Part shown: piece by piece, positions 54,120-63,780 of the stretch
How positions within the stretch are numbered: the stretch's first letter is position 1
How the letters are laid out: the number at the start of each line of letters is the position of its first letter
From: Burkholderia territorii
Lineage (GTDB): Bacteria; Pseudomonadota; Gammaproteobacteria; Burkholderiales; Burkholderiaceae
Direction of reading: 5' to 3'
DNA: 64,000 nucleotides
Assembly: GCF_902833055.1 (NCBI RefSeq)
Contig: NZ_CADFEJ010000007.1
Coordinates: forward strand, 1-64,000
Translations under genes and position numbers: made by a program
Notes under the pieces: model-generated
The model's database searches: none
What the model saw: the letters and a program-made list of their open reading frames with translations, nothing else
What the model was told of the DNA's origin: nothing

Positions 54120-56039
54120 TCATTTCAATACCGCATCGAGCGCACCGCGCAGTGCATTGGTCAGCAGCAACGCGTCGGCGCGCGCCAGGTCGTCGAGCGT
54201 GACGATGCGCTCCTCGGCGCCGAACGTGCGATCGTCGAGCAGCACGCCGCGCATCACGCCCGGCAGCACGCCGCTCGACAGCGGTGGAGTCACCCATCGT
54301 CCGTCGAGCTTCACGAACAGATTCGAGCGGCCGCCTTCCGTCACCTCGCCGCGCTCGTTGACGAACAGCATGTCGAAGCCGCCCAGCGCCTCCGCCGCTT
54401 GCCATGCACGGTCGTATTCGGCACGGCGCGTCGTCTTGTGCACCAGCAGCGCGTCGTCCGTGCGCGTCGGTGCGAAGCCGTGCGCGGACGCGAGCATCAC
54501 GCCGACCGGCCCCGCGGGCAGCGGCTTCAGCGGCGCGGCCGTGATGTCGACCGCGCCGTCCTTCGCGAGCGCGAGCTTCATCCGGTACGGGCCGTCGCCG
54601 TCGAGCGCCGCGCAGCGCGCGTCGATCTCGCGGCGCAACGCATCGGCATCGAGGCGGAAGCCGAATGCATCTGCGCTGCGCCGCAGCCGCGCGAGATGGC
54701 GCTCGAGATGCCGGATGCCGTCCGCTCGCGTCGCGGCGGTGGTCTCGAACAGCTGGAAGCCGGGATCGGCGTCGGTCAGGAATCGCGCCTTCAATTCGCA
54801 CTCCGCATATTCGTCGGCGGCGACGCTGTCGAGCACGATGCCCGCGCCGACACCCATCGTGCCGCGTCGCCGGCCGGCCGCGGCCGTTGCCGCGTCACGC
54901 GTAGCGATCGTTGCGGCGCCCTCGGCATCGACCGCCTCGAGCGTCAGTGTCCGGATCGCGACCGACAGGCAGAAATCACCGCAGCCGCCCGCATCGTCGC
55001 GCGACGCATCGTCTGCCGACGCCCTGTTCCTCGGCGCGTCGAGCCAGCCGATCGCGCCCGTATAGAGCCCGCGCGGCGTCGACTCGATCGCGTCGATCAG
55101 TTCCATCGTCTTGTGCTTCGGCGCACCGGTGATCGATCCGCATGGAAACAGCGCACGCAGCATCTGCGCGAACGTGGTGCCGTCGCGCCAGCCGGCTTCG
55201 ACCGTCGACGTCATCTGCCAGACCGACGCGTACGGTTCGACCGAGAACAGCGCCGGCACCCTCACCGTGCCCGTGCGCGCGATCCGCGACACGTCGTTGC
55301 GCAGCAAATCGACGATCATCACGTTTTCCGCGCGGTTCTTCGGATCGCTGGCGAGGAACGCGGCGGCGGCCGCGTCGTCGCGCGGATCGGCCGAGCGCGG
55401 CGCGGTGCCCTTCATCGGCCGCGCGCGCAGCACGCCGCCGTGCTTCTCGACGAACAGCTCGGGCGAGCACGACACGACCCACGTACCGTCGGGCAGCGCG
55501 ATCAGCGCGCCGTAACGCACGGGCTGTCGCGCGCGCAACCGCCGGTACAGCGCGAGCGGTGTGCCGAACATGTCGAAATTCAGCCGGTACGTGTAGTTGA
55601 TCTGATACGAATCGCCCGCGCGCAGCGCGTCGTGCACGGCGGCAATCGCCGCGTCGAACGCATCGCGCGACACGCTCTTCGCGACGTGCGCGACGCCCGC
55701 GATCGTCGGCGCACCGCCGCCGTCCTGCTGCGCGAGCCACGCGTCGACTTCGTCGCGCGACAGGCGCTCGCAGCGCGCATACAGCAAAAAGCGCAGCGGG
55801 GCATGGCCCGGCTGCGCTCTTTCGAGATTGCGTCCGAATTCGTAATCGCCGACGACGACCGCATGCAGCCCGTCGCGCAGATCCTGCATCACCGCCGCAT
55901 CGAGTTCGTCGAGCCGTGCCGGATCCGTGCACACGCGTTCGCGCACGAAACCGGAATACAAACGACTCGACCGCGCGGACGCGGTCGAGTCGCAATCGTC
56001 CAAGAGCGCGAACGACGCGCTCTCGTTGCCTTCAGTCAT
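54120..56039 (-). CDS. pabB: Fused aminodeoxychorismate synthase component I / 4-amino-4-deoxychorismate lyase
   Basis: The 639-residue protein joins PabB (residues about 1-400) to PabC (about 430-639). The PabB part has the nucleophilic Lys210 in RPMKGTAPR, DLLRNDVSRIARTGTVRV, and FPCGSITGAPKHKTMELI. The PabC part is a fold-type IV PLP enzyme with the likely Schiff-base Lys535 in LLVHKTTRRAEYD and NERGEVTEGGRSNLFV. Together they turn chorismate and ammonia into p-aminobenzoate for folate; the glutaminase PabA is not in the window. It follows dnaJ by only four bases and may share its transcript. Confidence 0.93.
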   Translation of the reverse strand: MTEGNESASFALLDDCDSTASARSSRLYSGFVRERVCTDPARLDELDAAVMQDLRDGLHAVVVGDYEFGRNLERAQPGHAPLRFLLYARCERLSRDEVDAWLAQQDGGGAPTIAGVAHVAKSVSRDAFDAAIAAVHDALRAGDSYQINYTYRLNFDMFGTPLALYRRLRARQPVRYGALIALPDGTWVVSCSPELFVEKHGGVLRARPMKGTAPRSADPRDDAAAAAFLASDPKNRAENVMIVDLLRNDVSRIARTGTVRVPALFSVEPYASVWQMTSTVEAGWRDGTTFAQMLRALFPCGSITGAPKHKTMELIDAIESTPRGLYTGAIGWLDAPRNRASADDASRDDAGGCGDFCLSVAIRTLTLEAVDAEGAATIATRDAATAAAGRRRGTMGVGAGIVLDSVAADEYAECELKARFLTDADPGFQLFETTAATRADGIRHLERHLARLRRSADAFGFRLDADALRREIDARCAALDGDGPYRMKLALAKDGAVDITAAPLKPLPAGPVGVMLASAHGFAPTRTDDALLVHKTTRRAEYDRAWQAAEALGGFDMLFVNERGEVTEGGRSNLFVKLDGRWVTPPLSSGVLPGVMRGVLLDDRTFGAEERIVTLDDLARADALLLTNALRGALDAVLK

Positions 56040-56043
56040 GCCG

Positions 56044-57180
56044 TTACTCGAAGAAGCTCTTCACCCGGTCGAACCAGCTCTTGCTCTGCGGGCTGTGACG
56101 CGCACCGCCCTCGGCCAGCGACTTCTCGAACTGCTTGAGCAGGTCCCGCTGCTGCTCGGTCAGCTTCACGGGCGTCTCGACCTGCACGTGGACGTACAGA
56201 TCGCCCGCGATGCTCGAACGCAGACCCTTGATGCCCTTGCCGCGCAGGCGGAACGTCTTGCCCGACTGCGTGCCTTCCGGCACCGGGAACGACGCACGGC
56301 CGGCCAGCGTCGGCACCTCGATCTCGCCGCCGAGTGCGGCGGTCGTGAACGGAATCGGCATCTGGCAGTGCAGATCGTCGCCGTCGCGCTCGAACACCGA
56401 GTGCGGCTTGATGTGGATCTCGACGTACAGGTCGCCCGGCGGCCCGCCGTTGATGCCCGGCTCGCCGTTGCCGGCCGAGCGGATCCGCATCCCGTCGTCG
56501 ATGCCAGCCGGGATCTTCACTTCGAGCGTCTTGGTTTCCTTCACCTTGCCCGAGCCGTGGCAGTGCACGCACGGTTCGGGGATGTAGGTGCCGGTGCCGT
56601 GACACTTCGGGCAGGTCTGCTGGATGCTGAAGAAGCCCTGCGACATGCGCACCGTGCCCTGGCCGTGGCACGTCGGGCAGGTTTCCGGCTTCGTGCCCGG
56701 CTTCGCGCCCGATCCGTGACAGACTTCGCACGACACCCAGCTCGGCACGCGGATCTGCGTGTCGTAGCCGTGCGCGGCCTGCTCGAGCGTGATTTCCATG
56801 CTGTAGCGCAGGTCGGCGCCGCGATACACCTGCGGCCCGCCGCGGCCGCCGCGCGCGGCACCGCCCGCGGCCTGACCGAAGATGTCGCCGAAGATGTCGC
56901 CGAACGCGTCCGCGAAACCGCCGAAACCCTGTCCGCCCGCACCGCCCATGTTCGGATCGACGCCCGCGTGGCCATACTGATCGTACGCCGCGCGCTTCTG
57001 GTCGTCCGACAGCATTTCATAGGCTTCCTTCGCTTCCTTGAAATGCTCTTCCGCATCCTTGCTGTCCGGATTGCGGTCAGGGTGATACTTCATCGCAAGC
57101 TTGCGATACGCCTTCTTGATTTCGTCGTCGCTCGCATTCTTCGCGACGCCCAGAACCTCGTAGTAATCCCGTTTCGCCAT
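56044..57180 (-). CDS. dnaJ: Chaperone protein DnaJ
   Basis: The 378-residue Hsp40 has the N-terminal J domain with the HPD tripeptide ([12 protein letters not shown]), a Gly/Phe-rich stretch, four zinc-binding CxxCxGxG units ([32 protein letters not shown]) and the C-terminal substrate domains. It delivers unfolded proteins to DnaK and stimulates its ATPase. It lies 253 bases downstream of dnaK on the same strand with a GC-rich hairpin between. Confidence 0.97.
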   Translation of the reverse strand: MAKRDYYEVLGVAKNASDDEIKKAYRKLAMKYHPDRNPDSKDAEEHFKEAKEAYEMLSDDQKRAAYDQYGHAGVDPNMGGAGGQGFGGFADAFGDIFGDIFGQAAGGAARGGRGGPQVYRGADLRYSMEITLEQAAHGYDTQIRVPSWVSCEVCHGSGAKPGTKPETCPTCHGQGTVRMSQGFFSIQQTCPKCHGTGTYIPEPCVHCHGSGKVKETKTLEVKIPAGIDDGMRIRSAGNGEPGINGGPPGDLYVEIHIKPHSVFERDGDDLHCQMPIPFTTAALGGEIEVPTLAGRASFPVPEGTQSGKTFRLRGKGIKGLRSSIAGDLYVHVQVETPVKLTEQQRDLLKQFEKSLAEGGARHSPQSKSWFDRVKSFFE

Positions 57181-57385
57181 ATCGATTCGCTGTGCCGACG
57201 CGCGTCATGCACGCGGCGGCTCCTTTCGCCCGCAGTAAAGTCTCTCGACTCGTCTGGCGCTGCGCCGTCCGCGGACGGCTCGCGCAGCACCCGCCAAAAA
57301 ACAAATGTGCCCGGAGGGCCGCGAAGCCCGCCAGGCGTGGAGTCGATCCGGCCATCCGGAAGGAAAGACAGACCGCTGTTCAGCC

Positions 57386-57412
57386 GCGCCGCGCGCGTGT
57401 CGCGCGCGGCGT
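57386..57412 (-). repeat. GC-rich hairpin between dnaK and dnaJ
   Basis: An 11-pair stem (57386-57396 with 57402-57412, one G-U pair) around a five-base loop lies shortly after the dnaK stop on the transcribed strand. No T-run follows, so it is not a classical terminator. It could reduce read-through or stabilise the dnaK end and thereby set the DnaK:DnaJ ratio. Confidence 0.55.
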
Positions 57413-57433
57413 GCGGTGCCATGGCAACCCGGC

Positions 57434-59383
57434 TCAGTCCTTCTTCACTTCCTTGAACTCGGCGTCGACGACGTCGTCCGCAGCCTGCTGCGCACCCGCG
57501 TGGGCCGCACCTTCCGCTGCACCCGCCGCGCCGGCCGCACCAGCCTGCTGCGCCTGCATGTCGGCGTACATCTTTTCGCCGAGCTTCTGCGAAGCCTTGC
57601 CGAGCTCCTCGACCTTCGAGTCGATCGCCGCCTTGTCGGCCGACGTATCCTTCAGCACGTCCTCGAGCGACTTCAGCGCCGCTTCGATCTTTTCCTTCTC
57701 GCCCGCGTCCAGCTTGTCGCCGTACTCGGTGAGCGCCTTCTTCGTGCTGTGGACCAGCGCGTCGCCCTGGTTGCGCGAATCGGCCAGCTCGCGCAGCTTG
57801 TGGTCTTCCGCTGCGTTCGCTTCCGCGTCCTTGATCATCTGGTCGATTTCGGCGTCGGACAGACCCGAGTTCGCCTTGATCGTGATCTTGTTTTCCTTGC
57901 CGGTCGCCTTGTCCTTCGCGCCGACGTGCAGGATGCCGTTCGCGTCGATGTCGAAGGTCACTTCGATCTGCGGCACGCCGCGCGGTGCGGGCGGGATGCC
58001 TTCGAGGTTGAACTCGCCGAGCAGCTTGTTGCCTGCCGCCATCTCGCGTTCGCCCTGGAACACCTTGATCGTCACGGCCGACTGGTTGTCGTCCGCCGTC
58101 GAATACACCTGTGCGTGCTTCGTCGGGATCGTCGTGTTCTTGTTGATCATCTTCGTCATCACGCCGCCGAGCGTTTCGATGCCGAGCGACAGCGGGGTCA
58201 CGTCGAGCAGCAGCACGTCCTTGCGATCGCCCGACAGCACCTGGCCCTGGATCGCCGCGCCGACTGCGACGGCTTCGTCCGGGTTCACGTCACGGCGCGG
58301 ATCCTTGCCGAAGAACTCCTTCACCTTCTCCTGCACCTTCGGCATGCGGGTCTGGCCGCCGACCAGGATTACGTCGTCGATGTCCGACACCTTGACGCCG
58401 GCGTCCTTGATCGCGATGCGGCACGGTTCGATCGTGCGCTCGACCAGGTCCTCGACCAGCGCTTCCAGCTTCGCGCGGGTGATCTTGAGGTTCAGGTGCT
58501 TCGGACCCGATGCGTCGGCCGTGATGTACGGCAGGTTGATTTCGGTCTGCTGGCTCGACGACAGCTCGATCTTCGCCTTTTCGGCGGCTTCCTTCAGGCG
58601 CTGCAGCGCGAGCACGTCCTTCGACAGGTCGACGCCCTGCTCCTTCTTGAATTCGCCGATGATGTAATCGATGATGCGTTGGTCGAAGTCCTCGCCGCCG
58701 AGGAACGTGTCGCCGTTGGTCGACAGCACTTCGAACTGCATTTCGCCGTCGACGTCCGCGATCTCGATGATCGACACGTCGAACGTGCCGCCGCCGAGGT
58801 CATACACGGCGATCTTGCGGTCGCCCTTCTCGGCCTTGTCGAGGCCGAATGCGAGCGCAGCCGCGGTCGGCTCGTTGATGATCCGCTTGACTTCGAGGCC
58901 CGCGATGCGGCCGGCGTCCTTGGTCGCCTGACGCTGGCTGTCGTTGAAGTAAGCCGGCACCGTGATCACGGCTTCCGTGACCGGCTCGCCGAGGTAGTCT
59001 TCGGCCGTCTTCTTCATCTTGCGCAGCACTTCCGCCGAAACCTGCGGCGGCGCCAGCTTCTCGCCGTGCGCTTCGACCCATGCGTCGCCGTTGTCGGCCT
59101 TGATGATCGCGTACGGCATCAGGCCGATGTCCTTCTGGACTTCCTTCTCTTCGAAGCGGCGGCCGATCAGGCGCTTCACCGCGAACAGCGTGTTCTTCGG
59201 GTTGGTCACGGACTGACGCTTGGCCGGTGCGCCGACGAGCACTTCGTTATCGTCCATGTAGGCGATGATCGACGGCGTGGTGCGCGCGCCTTCCGAGTTC
59301 TCGATGACCTTGACCTGGTTGCCTTCCATGATGGCGACGCACGAGTTCGTGGTGCCGAGGTCAATACCGATGATCTTTCCCAT
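57434..59383 (-). CDS. dnaK: Chaperone protein DnaK (Hsp70)
   Basis: The 649-residue Hsp70 begins [17 protein letters not shown], with the phosphate loops, [11 protein letters not shown], and [11 protein letters not shown] of the ATPase domain. The substrate domain follows ([17 protein letters not shown]), then the helical lid and the C-terminal motif [14 protein letters not shown]. Length and motifs are complete. A sigma-32-like promoter and a leader hairpin lie upstream; GGAG with a short spacer precedes the ATG. Confidence 0.98.
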   Translation of the reverse strand: MGKIIGIDLGTTNSCVAIMEGNQVKVIENSEGARTTPSIIAYMDDNEVLVGAPAKRQSVTNPKNTLFAVKRLIGRRFEEKEVQKDIGLMPYAIIKADNGDAWVEAHGEKLAPPQVSAEVLRKMKKTAEDYLGEPVTEAVITVPAYFNDSQRQATKDAGRIAGLEVKRIINEPTAAALAFGLDKAEKGDRKIAVYDLGGGTFDVSIIEIADVDGEMQFEVLSTNGDTFLGGEDFDQRIIDYIIGEFKKEQGVDLSKDVLALQRLKEAAEKAKIELSSSQQTEINLPYITADASGPKHLNLKITRAKLEALVEDLVERTIEPCRIAIKDAGVKVSDIDDVILVGGQTRMPKVQEKVKEFFGKDPRRDVNPDEAVAVGAAIQGQVLSGDRKDVLLLDVTPLSLGIETLGGVMTKMINKNTTIPTKHAQVYSTADDNQSAVTIKVFQGEREMAAGNKLLGEFNLEGIPPAPRGVPQIEVTFDIDANGILHVGAKDKATGKENKITIKANSGLSDAEIDQMIKDAEANAAEDHKLRELADSRNQGDALVHSTKKALTEYGDKLDAGEKEKIEAALKSLEDVLKDTSADKAAIDSKVEELGKASQKLGEKMYADMQAQQAGAAGAAGAAEGAAHAGAQQAADDVVDAEFKEVKKD

Positions 59384-59414
59384 TTTTCCTAATCTCCAGA
59401 AATGCTTGTTTGCT

Positions 59415-59448
59415 GCGCGAAACGCCGCTTTTTTGGGCGGTTTCGCGC
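59415..59448 (-). promoter_or_regulatory. Hairpin in the dnaK mRNA leader
   Basis: GCGCGAAAC (59415-59423) pairs with GTTTCGCGC (59440-59448); three further pairs extend it past one bulged base, and the loop holds a run of six A/T. It falls between the sigma-32-like promoter and the dnaK ribosome site. No T-run follows on the transcribed strand. An RNA element that affects mRNA stability or heat response is possible; the ribosome site itself is outside the stem. Confidence 0.55.
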
Positions 59449-59471
59449 GCCAGAATTCAACTCTGTTCCCG

Positions 59472-59499
59472 AAATGCGTCCGGCCGATCCGTTTTCAAG
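59472..59499 (-). promoter_or_regulatory. Sigma-32-like heat-shock promoter of dnaK
   Basis: On the minus strand CTTGAAA (59499-59493) is followed after 13 bases by ACGCATTT (59479-59472), close to the CTTGAAA and CCCCATNT consensus. A start about seven bases further gives a leader of some 80 bases. It lies inside the end of the trx-dnaK gap, so dnaK can be induced apart from grpE. Confidence 0.65.
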
Positions 59500-59530
59500 A
59501 CCCGCCAAGCGATGCGGATATTAAATTTTT

Positions 59531-59971
59531 TCAATCGCCGCCGGTAGACGGATCGTGCGGACCGCCGTCGCGCTCCGACGGCGCACCGGCGGCCGCGGCG
59601 ATCTTCGCGCGCGCCGCCGACACCGCCGCCTGGAACTGCGCCAGGCCATGCCAGCCGGTCGCGCGGCCGAGCCGCTTGCCGCGATGAAAAAAGAACCACG
59701 TCGGCACGCCGTGCAGGCCGAAGCGGCGCCCCAGCTCATGATGTTCGTATACGTTGCAGTGGAACCACTTCAGATCCAGCGCGCGGATCGCGTCCGGCCG
59801 GGCGAGCATCGCCTTCTTCGCGATCTCGCAGTTGAAGCAGTCGACGCCCCAGAAGAACACCACGGCGAGCGCGTCGCCGGCGCCGGCGACAGCGGCGTCG
59901 AACGTGTCGGCCGCCAGCGCCTGCATGTCGAACGCTTCGAACGCGGCCGGATCGACGCCGGCGGGAATCAT
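59531..59971 (-). CDS. Thioredoxin-like protein
   Basis: The 146-residue protein has a thioredoxin fold with the active-site motif WGVDCFNC (Cys45 and Cys48) in place of WCGPC, then KAMLARPDAIRALDLKWFHCNVYEHHELGRRF in usual arrangement, and the cis-proline segment GVPTWFFF. No signal peptide, so it is a cytoplasmic thiol-disulphide protein. It stands between grpE (10 bases upstream) and dnaK in the chaperone operon, which suggests induction by heat and a role in redox care of unfolded proteins. Its C-terminal 25 residues are flexible. Confidence 0.87.
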   Translation of the reverse strand: MIPAGVDPAAFEAFDMQALAADTFDAAVAGAGDALAVVFFWGVDCFNCEIAKKAMLARPDAIRALDLKWFHCNVYEHHELGRRFGLHGVPTWFFFHRGKRLGRATGWHGLAQFQAAVSAARAKIAAAAGAPSERDGGPHDPSTGGD

Positions 59972-59981
59972 CGCGGCAGCC

Positions 59982-60527
59982 TTACTTCGGCTGGGCGACC
60001 GTGACGAGCGCCGGGCGCAGCACGCGGTCCGCGATCATGTAGCCCTTTTGCAGCACGGCCACCACGGTGTTCGGCTCCTGATCGGCCGGCACCATCGAAA
60101 TCGCCTGGTGCTGGTGCGGATCGAACTTCTCGCCGACCGGGTTGATCGCGACGACGCGGCCCTTCTCGAGCGCGCTCGTCAGTTGGCGCAGCGTCAGCTC
60201 GACGCCTTCACGCACCTTCGCGATGTCGCCGGACGTGTCGCTGACGGCAGCCTCGAGGCTGTCCAGCACGGGCAGCAGGTGCTCCGCGAAGCCCTCGATC
60301 GCAAACTTGTGCGCCTTCGACACATCTTCCTGCGCACGACGGCGCACGTTCTCGGTCTCGGCCTTCGCCCGGAGGAAGCTCTCCTGCAGCTCGGCGACCT
60401 TGGCTTGAGCCTCCGCGAGCGCCGCGTCGGCTGCTTCGGCGGCGGGAGCAGCGCCTTGCGCCGCCTGCTTCTCGCTGCCGATCTCTTCGGCCGATTGGGT
60501 AGCCGGGTTCTCTTGCGTGTTTTCCAT
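59982..60527 (-). CDS. grpE: Nucleotide exchange factor GrpE
   Basis: The 181-residue protein has an Ala/Glu-rich N-terminal arm, a long helical part ([20 protein letters not shown]) and the C-terminal beta domain with the signature [13 protein letters not shown]...[18 protein letters not shown]. It releases ADP from DnaK. It begins the grpE-trx-dnaK-dnaJ run, with a sigma-32-like promoter about 80 bases upstream. Confidence 0.97.
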   Translation of the reverse strand: MENTQENPATQSAEEIGSEKQAAQGAAPAAEAADAALAEAQAKVAELQESFLRAKAETENVRRRAQEDVSKAHKFAIEGFAEHLLPVLDSLEAAVSDTSGDIAKVREGVELTLRQLTSALEKGRVVAINPVGEKFDPHQHQAISMVPADQEPNTVVAVLQKGYMIADRVLRPALVTVAQPK

Positions 60528-60567
60528 GTCGCTGAAAGTCGATTAGAGGTTGAAGCCAAATCGGCAA

Positions 60568-60589
60568 CCGCCGGATCGTATGCCGGCGG
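60568..60589 (-). promoter_or_regulatory. Hairpin in the grpE mRNA leader
   Basis: CCGCCGG (60568-60574) and CCGGCGG (60583-60589) form a seven-pair stem around an eight-base loop. It lies between the predicted transcription start and the grpE ATG, the same position as the dnaK leader hairpin. No T-run follows. Confidence 0.5.
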
Positions 60590-60609
60590 CACCGCACATT
60601 GTTGGTGCA

Positions 60610-60636
60610 AATAAGGGCGAAAACTGCGATTTCAAG
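60610..60636 (-). promoter_or_regulatory. Sigma-32-like heat-shock promoter of grpE
   Basis: On the minus strand CTTGAAA (60636-60630) is followed after 12 bases by CCCTTATT (60617-60610), close to the sigma-32 consensus. The predicted start is about 75 bases before the grpE ATG. Confidence 0.72.
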
Positions 60637-60878
60637 AGGGCTATTCGCCGGTATTCGCCAATACCGCGAAACAACCGCACCGCGCGCTGCCCGATTGCGC
60701 GCATTTGTCGTCAGATCAGACGAAACGGCCGGTAACAACGCTTACCAGGCAAGTACTAGCTCGCCACAGGGGGCTGCACTACACTCCATTCAAGCGTCGA
60801 GAAAGCGCGTTTACCCTAGCTTACCGCCGCCTGACATCCACCTGGCGCCGCATTCACCGTCCGAGCGAGGCGAGTACC

Positions 60879-61040
60879 GTGAAATTGACCTTTGCCATAT
60901 CGGTGGTCGCGCTGGTACTGATTGCCGGCACCACCACCATCTGCCTGTCCGGAGCCGTGACCGACCGCACGACCGAATACGGAAGCGCGCGGGCTACCTT
61001 CGACCAGATGTTCAGCTCCCACCAGAAAATCTGTCGATGA
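60879..61040 (+). CDS. Possible small membrane protein (53 residues)
   Basis: A GTG-started frame encodes KLTFAISVVALVLIAGTTTI, one clear membrane segment, followed by a polar tail ending SSHQKICR. GAGCGAGG precedes the start. It overlaps the convergent hslR gene by 29 bases. I recognise no family, and a short hydrophobic frame could occur by chance, so this is a weak call. Confidence 0.3.
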   Translation: MKLTFAISVVALVLIAGTTTICLSGAVTDRTTEYGSARATFDQMFSSHQKICR

Positions 61041-61419
61041 TGCGCCGGTCGCGCTTGGTCGGCCGGCCGTGCAGTTCCGCCGCCGGCTCGCGATACGTGC
61101 GGCGCCGCTCCAGTTCGGCGAGCCGCGCGACGCGCCCCGCTTCCGTTTCCTCGTAAAGCGTCTGCGCGATGCTCGCGGGCCCGCGCACGTCGCAGATGCC
61201 GAGCACGGCAATGTGCCAGACGACACCGTCGATCGCAATCTCGACCTCGTCGCCGACGCGCACGTCCTTCGCCGGCTTGACTGCCGCCCCGCCGATCTTC
61301 ACGTGGCCCTTGTCGACCGCGTCGGACGCGAGCGAGCGCGTCTTGAAGAAGCGCGCTGCCCACAGCCATTTGTCGATGCGCAGCCTGGCGCCGGGTTCCG
61401 TCGAAATCTTGTAGTTCAT
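61012..61419 (-). CDS. hslR: S4-domain ribosome-associated heat-shock protein Hsp15-like
   Basis: The 135-residue RNA-binding protein has an S4 domain: RIDKWLWAARFFKTRSLASDAV, GHVKIGGAAVKPAKDVRVGDEV. The basic C-terminus (HGRPTKRDRRIIDRF) is typical of Hsp15, which binds free 50S subunits that carry nascent chains. The ATG at 61419 gives the family N-terminus; the upstream open frame lies inside hemH. It follows hemH by five bases. Confidence 0.92.
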   Translation of the reverse strand: MNYKISTEPGARLRIDKWLWAARFFKTRSLASDAVDKGHVKIGGAAVKPAKDVRVGDEVEIAIDGVVWHIAVLGICDVRGPASIAQTLYEETEAGRVARLAELERRRTYREPAAELHGRPTKRDRRIIDRFSGGS

Positions 61420-61424
61420 CGCGT

Positions 61425-62489
61425 TCAGCTCACCGTTTCGGGCTGGGCGGCCTTCACCGGCCAGCCCTGCAGATTCTCGGCGACGATCTCGCCCAGCGCG
61501 CCGATCCAGGCCGGCGCGCCGTTCAGGCACGGAATCCGGTGGAAGGCCTGGCCGCCGCCCGCGATGAACTCGTCGCGCACCTCCATCCCGATCTCCTCGA
61601 TCGTCTCCAGACAATCGGCCGTAAACCCGGGACAGAACACGTCGGCCCGCCGCACGCCGGCCTCCCCGAGCTCGCGCAGCGTCGGCGCCGTGTATGGCTG
61701 CAGCCACTCGGCCTTGCCGAAGCGCGACTGGAACGTCACACGGCATTCGAGCGTCGACAGCCCGAGCGCGGCCATCAGCAGCGCGCCCGTCTGCTGGCAC
61801 TGGTCGTGATAGGGATCGCCCAGGTCGAGCGTGCGTTTCGGCACCCCGTGAAAACTCAGCACGAGCTTGTCGCCGGCCGCGAAGTCGGGCCGGCCGTGCT
61901 GCGCCCAGTAATGGCGCACCTGCTCCGCGAGTGCATGGATGTAGGCCGGATGGTCGGCATATTGCCGCACCGTGCGCACCTCCGGCTGGTTGCGCATCCG
62001 CGCGAGCGCGGCGAACGCGGCATCGAATGCGGTGGCGGTGGTGGACGCCGAGTATTGCGGATACATCGGCATCAGCAGCACGCGCTCGACGCCCGCCCGC
62101 TTGAACTGCGCGAGGGCCTGCGCAATGCCCGGACTGCCGTAGCGCATCGCGTAGTCGACCGTTACCTGGTAGCCGTTCGATGCGAGCAGGTGGCGCACGC
62201 CTTCGGTCTGCCGCTCGGTGTACACGCGCAGCGGCGAGCCCTCTGGCATCCAGACGGCAGCGTATTTCTTCGCGGACGCGCGGCCGCGCAGCGGCAGGAT
62301 CAACGTGCGCAGCAGGACCTGCCAGATCGCCTGCGGGATTTCGACGACGCGGGGATCCGACAGGAATTCGGCCAGATAGCGCCGCACCGCGCGCGGCGTC
62401 GGGGCGTCGGGCGTGCCGAGATTGATCAGCAGCACGCCGATGCGATGGGAGGCGGCAACACTCGAAGGCGGCTCGAGATCGAAACGCAT
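61425..62489 (-). CDS. hemH: Ferrochelatase
   Basis: The 354-residue enzyme inserts Fe2+ into protoporphyrin IX in the last haem step. Motifs are [45 protein letters not shown], the catalytic [31 protein letters not shown] and [16 protein letters not shown]. It is the proteobacterial form without visible iron-sulphur cysteine cluster. The ATG at 62489 fits the family start; upstream codons look non-coding. hrcA lies 138 bases upstream on the same strand. Confidence 0.97.
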   Translation of the reverse strand: MRFDLEPPSSVAASHRIGVLLINLGTPDAPTPRAVRRYLAEFLSDPRVVEIPQAIWQVLLRTLILPLRGRASAKKYAAVWMPEGSPLRVYTERQTEGVRHLLASNGYQVTVDYAMRYGSPGIAQALAQFKRAGVERVLLMPMYPQYSASTTATAFDAAFAALARMRNQPEVRTVRQYADHPAYIHALAEQVRHYWAQHGRPDFAAGDKLVLSFHGVPKRTLDLGDPYHDQCQQTGALLMAALGLSTLECRVTFQSRFGKAEWLQPYTAPTLRELGEAGVRRADVFCPGFTADCLETIEEIGMEVRDEFIAGGGQAFHRIPCLNGAPAWIGALGEIVAENLQGWPVKAAQPETVS

Positions 62490-62627
62490 GGGCAGAAACG
62501 TGCTCGGGGCACGCAGTCGGACGGCCCTCAATTATAGCGGGCCGCCTTGCTCGGGTCGGCTGGCCGTTCGGCCGACTGGCGATGCACGCGGCGTCGCGGC
62601 ACGATGGCGAAACGGTATCGGTTCGGG

Positions 62628-63650
62628 TTACTGCTGGCTCAGCGTGAGCGACAGCAGCCGCGCGGTGATGTCGACGATCGGGATCACGCGGTTATACGCC
62701 ATGCGAGTCGGGCCGATCACGCCGAGCGTGCCGACGATCTTGCCGTTCACCTCGTAGGGCGCCGTCACGACGCTCATTTCCTCGATCGGCACCAGCGTCG
62801 ATTCGCCGCCGATGAATATCTGCACGCCCTGCGCGTGGCTCGACACGTCGAGCAATTGAAGGAGGCCCGTCTTTTGGTCGAATACGTCGAACAACTTGCG
62901 CAGCCGCGCCATGTCGGACGACAGATCCGCCACCTCGAGCAGGTTGCGCTCGCCGGAAATGAGCACGGTGTCCTCGGTGTCGGGCACCTCGGTGCTGGCC
63001 GTCACGGCCGCGTGCATCAGCGTGGTCATGTCGCCGCGCAGCTGGTCGATCTCGTCGCGCAGGCGGCGGCGCACCTCGTCGAAGGACAGCCCGGCGAAGT
63101 GCGCATTGATGTAGTTGGATGCCTCGGTGAGCTGGGACGGCGAATAGTCGCGCGGCGTCGCGAGCATGCGGTTCTGCACGTCGCCCTCGGGCGTGACGAT
63201 GATCAGCAAGATGCGCTTGTCCGACAGGCGCATGAACTCGATCTGCTTGAATACATGGCTGCGGCGCGGCGTCAGCACGACGCCCGCGAACTGCGACAGG
63301 TTGGACAGCACGCTCGCCGCGGCTGCCACCACGCGTTGCTGCGGTTCGCCCGCCTGCAGCGTGTTCTGCACCTGGCGCGCGACGGCCTCGGCGTCGATCG
63401 GCGCCTCGACCGTCAGCATCGTGTCGACGAACAGCCGGTAGCCGCGCGGCGTCGGTACGCGGCCGGCCGACGTATGCGGGCTCGACACGAGGCCGAGCTC
63501 CTCCAGGTCGGACATCACGTTGCGGATCGTTGCCGGGCTCAGCTCGAGCCCGGAATAACGGGACAACGTGCGCGAGCCGACCGGCTGACCGTCGGCGATA
63601 TACCGTTCGATCAGGGTTTTCAGGAGGGTTCGTGCGCGAGGATCTAGCAT
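62628..63650 (-). CDS. hrcA: Heat-inducible transcription repressor HrcA
   Basis: The 340-residue repressor starts [18 protein letters not shown], a winged-helix DNA-binding domain with [20 protein letters not shown] and [19 protein letters not shown]. The GAF-like middle and dimer domains follow. It represses groESL-type operons through CIRCE operators and is controlled by GroEL. ATG at 63650 was chosen because the DNA-binding motif must start near it; the longer frame upstream is rejected. No CIRCE sequence was found in the window, so its targets lie elsewhere. Confidence 0.96.
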   Translation of the reverse strand: MLDPRARTLLKTLIERYIADGQPVGSRTLSRYSGLELSPATIRNVMSDLEELGLVSSPHTSAGRVPTPRGYRLFVDTMLTVEAPIDAEAVARQVQNTLQAGEPQQRVVAAAASVLSNLSQFAGVVLTPRRSHVFKQIEFMRLSDKRILLIIVTPEGDVQNRMLATPRDYSPSQLTEASNYINAHFAGLSFDEVRRRLRDEIDQLRGDMTTLMHAAVTASTEVPDTEDTVLISGERNLLEVADLSSDMARLRKLFDVFDQKTGLLQLLDVSSHAQGVQIFIGGESTLVPIEEMSVVTAPYEVNGKIVGTLGVIGPTRMAYNRVIPIVDITARLLSLTLSQQ

Positions 63651-63780
63651 GGTGGAAAATTTTAGCGCAACCGCGCGAGCACGGCGAGTGGCCGCGGCCA
63701 CTGTCGCACGGGCCGATCGATCCGGCCCTGTCTTCACACAGCCGGTTCTTTTCGTCAACGAGCTATGGTGTAATGCCGGC

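Larger units (their letters stand above)
60528..60878. other. Upstream region of grpE
   Basis: About 350 bases without a firm gene. It contains the sigma-32-like grpE promoter at 60610-60636 and a leader hairpin at 60568-60589. The rest (60640-60878) has no recognisable feature except the possible upstream signals of a small plus-strand frame that starts at 60879. Confidence 0.6.

Noticed and set aside
63651-63780. CIRCE operator expected near hrcA
   Set aside because: No TTAGCACTC-N9-GAGTGCTAA-like repeat was found here or upstream of grpE or dnaK.
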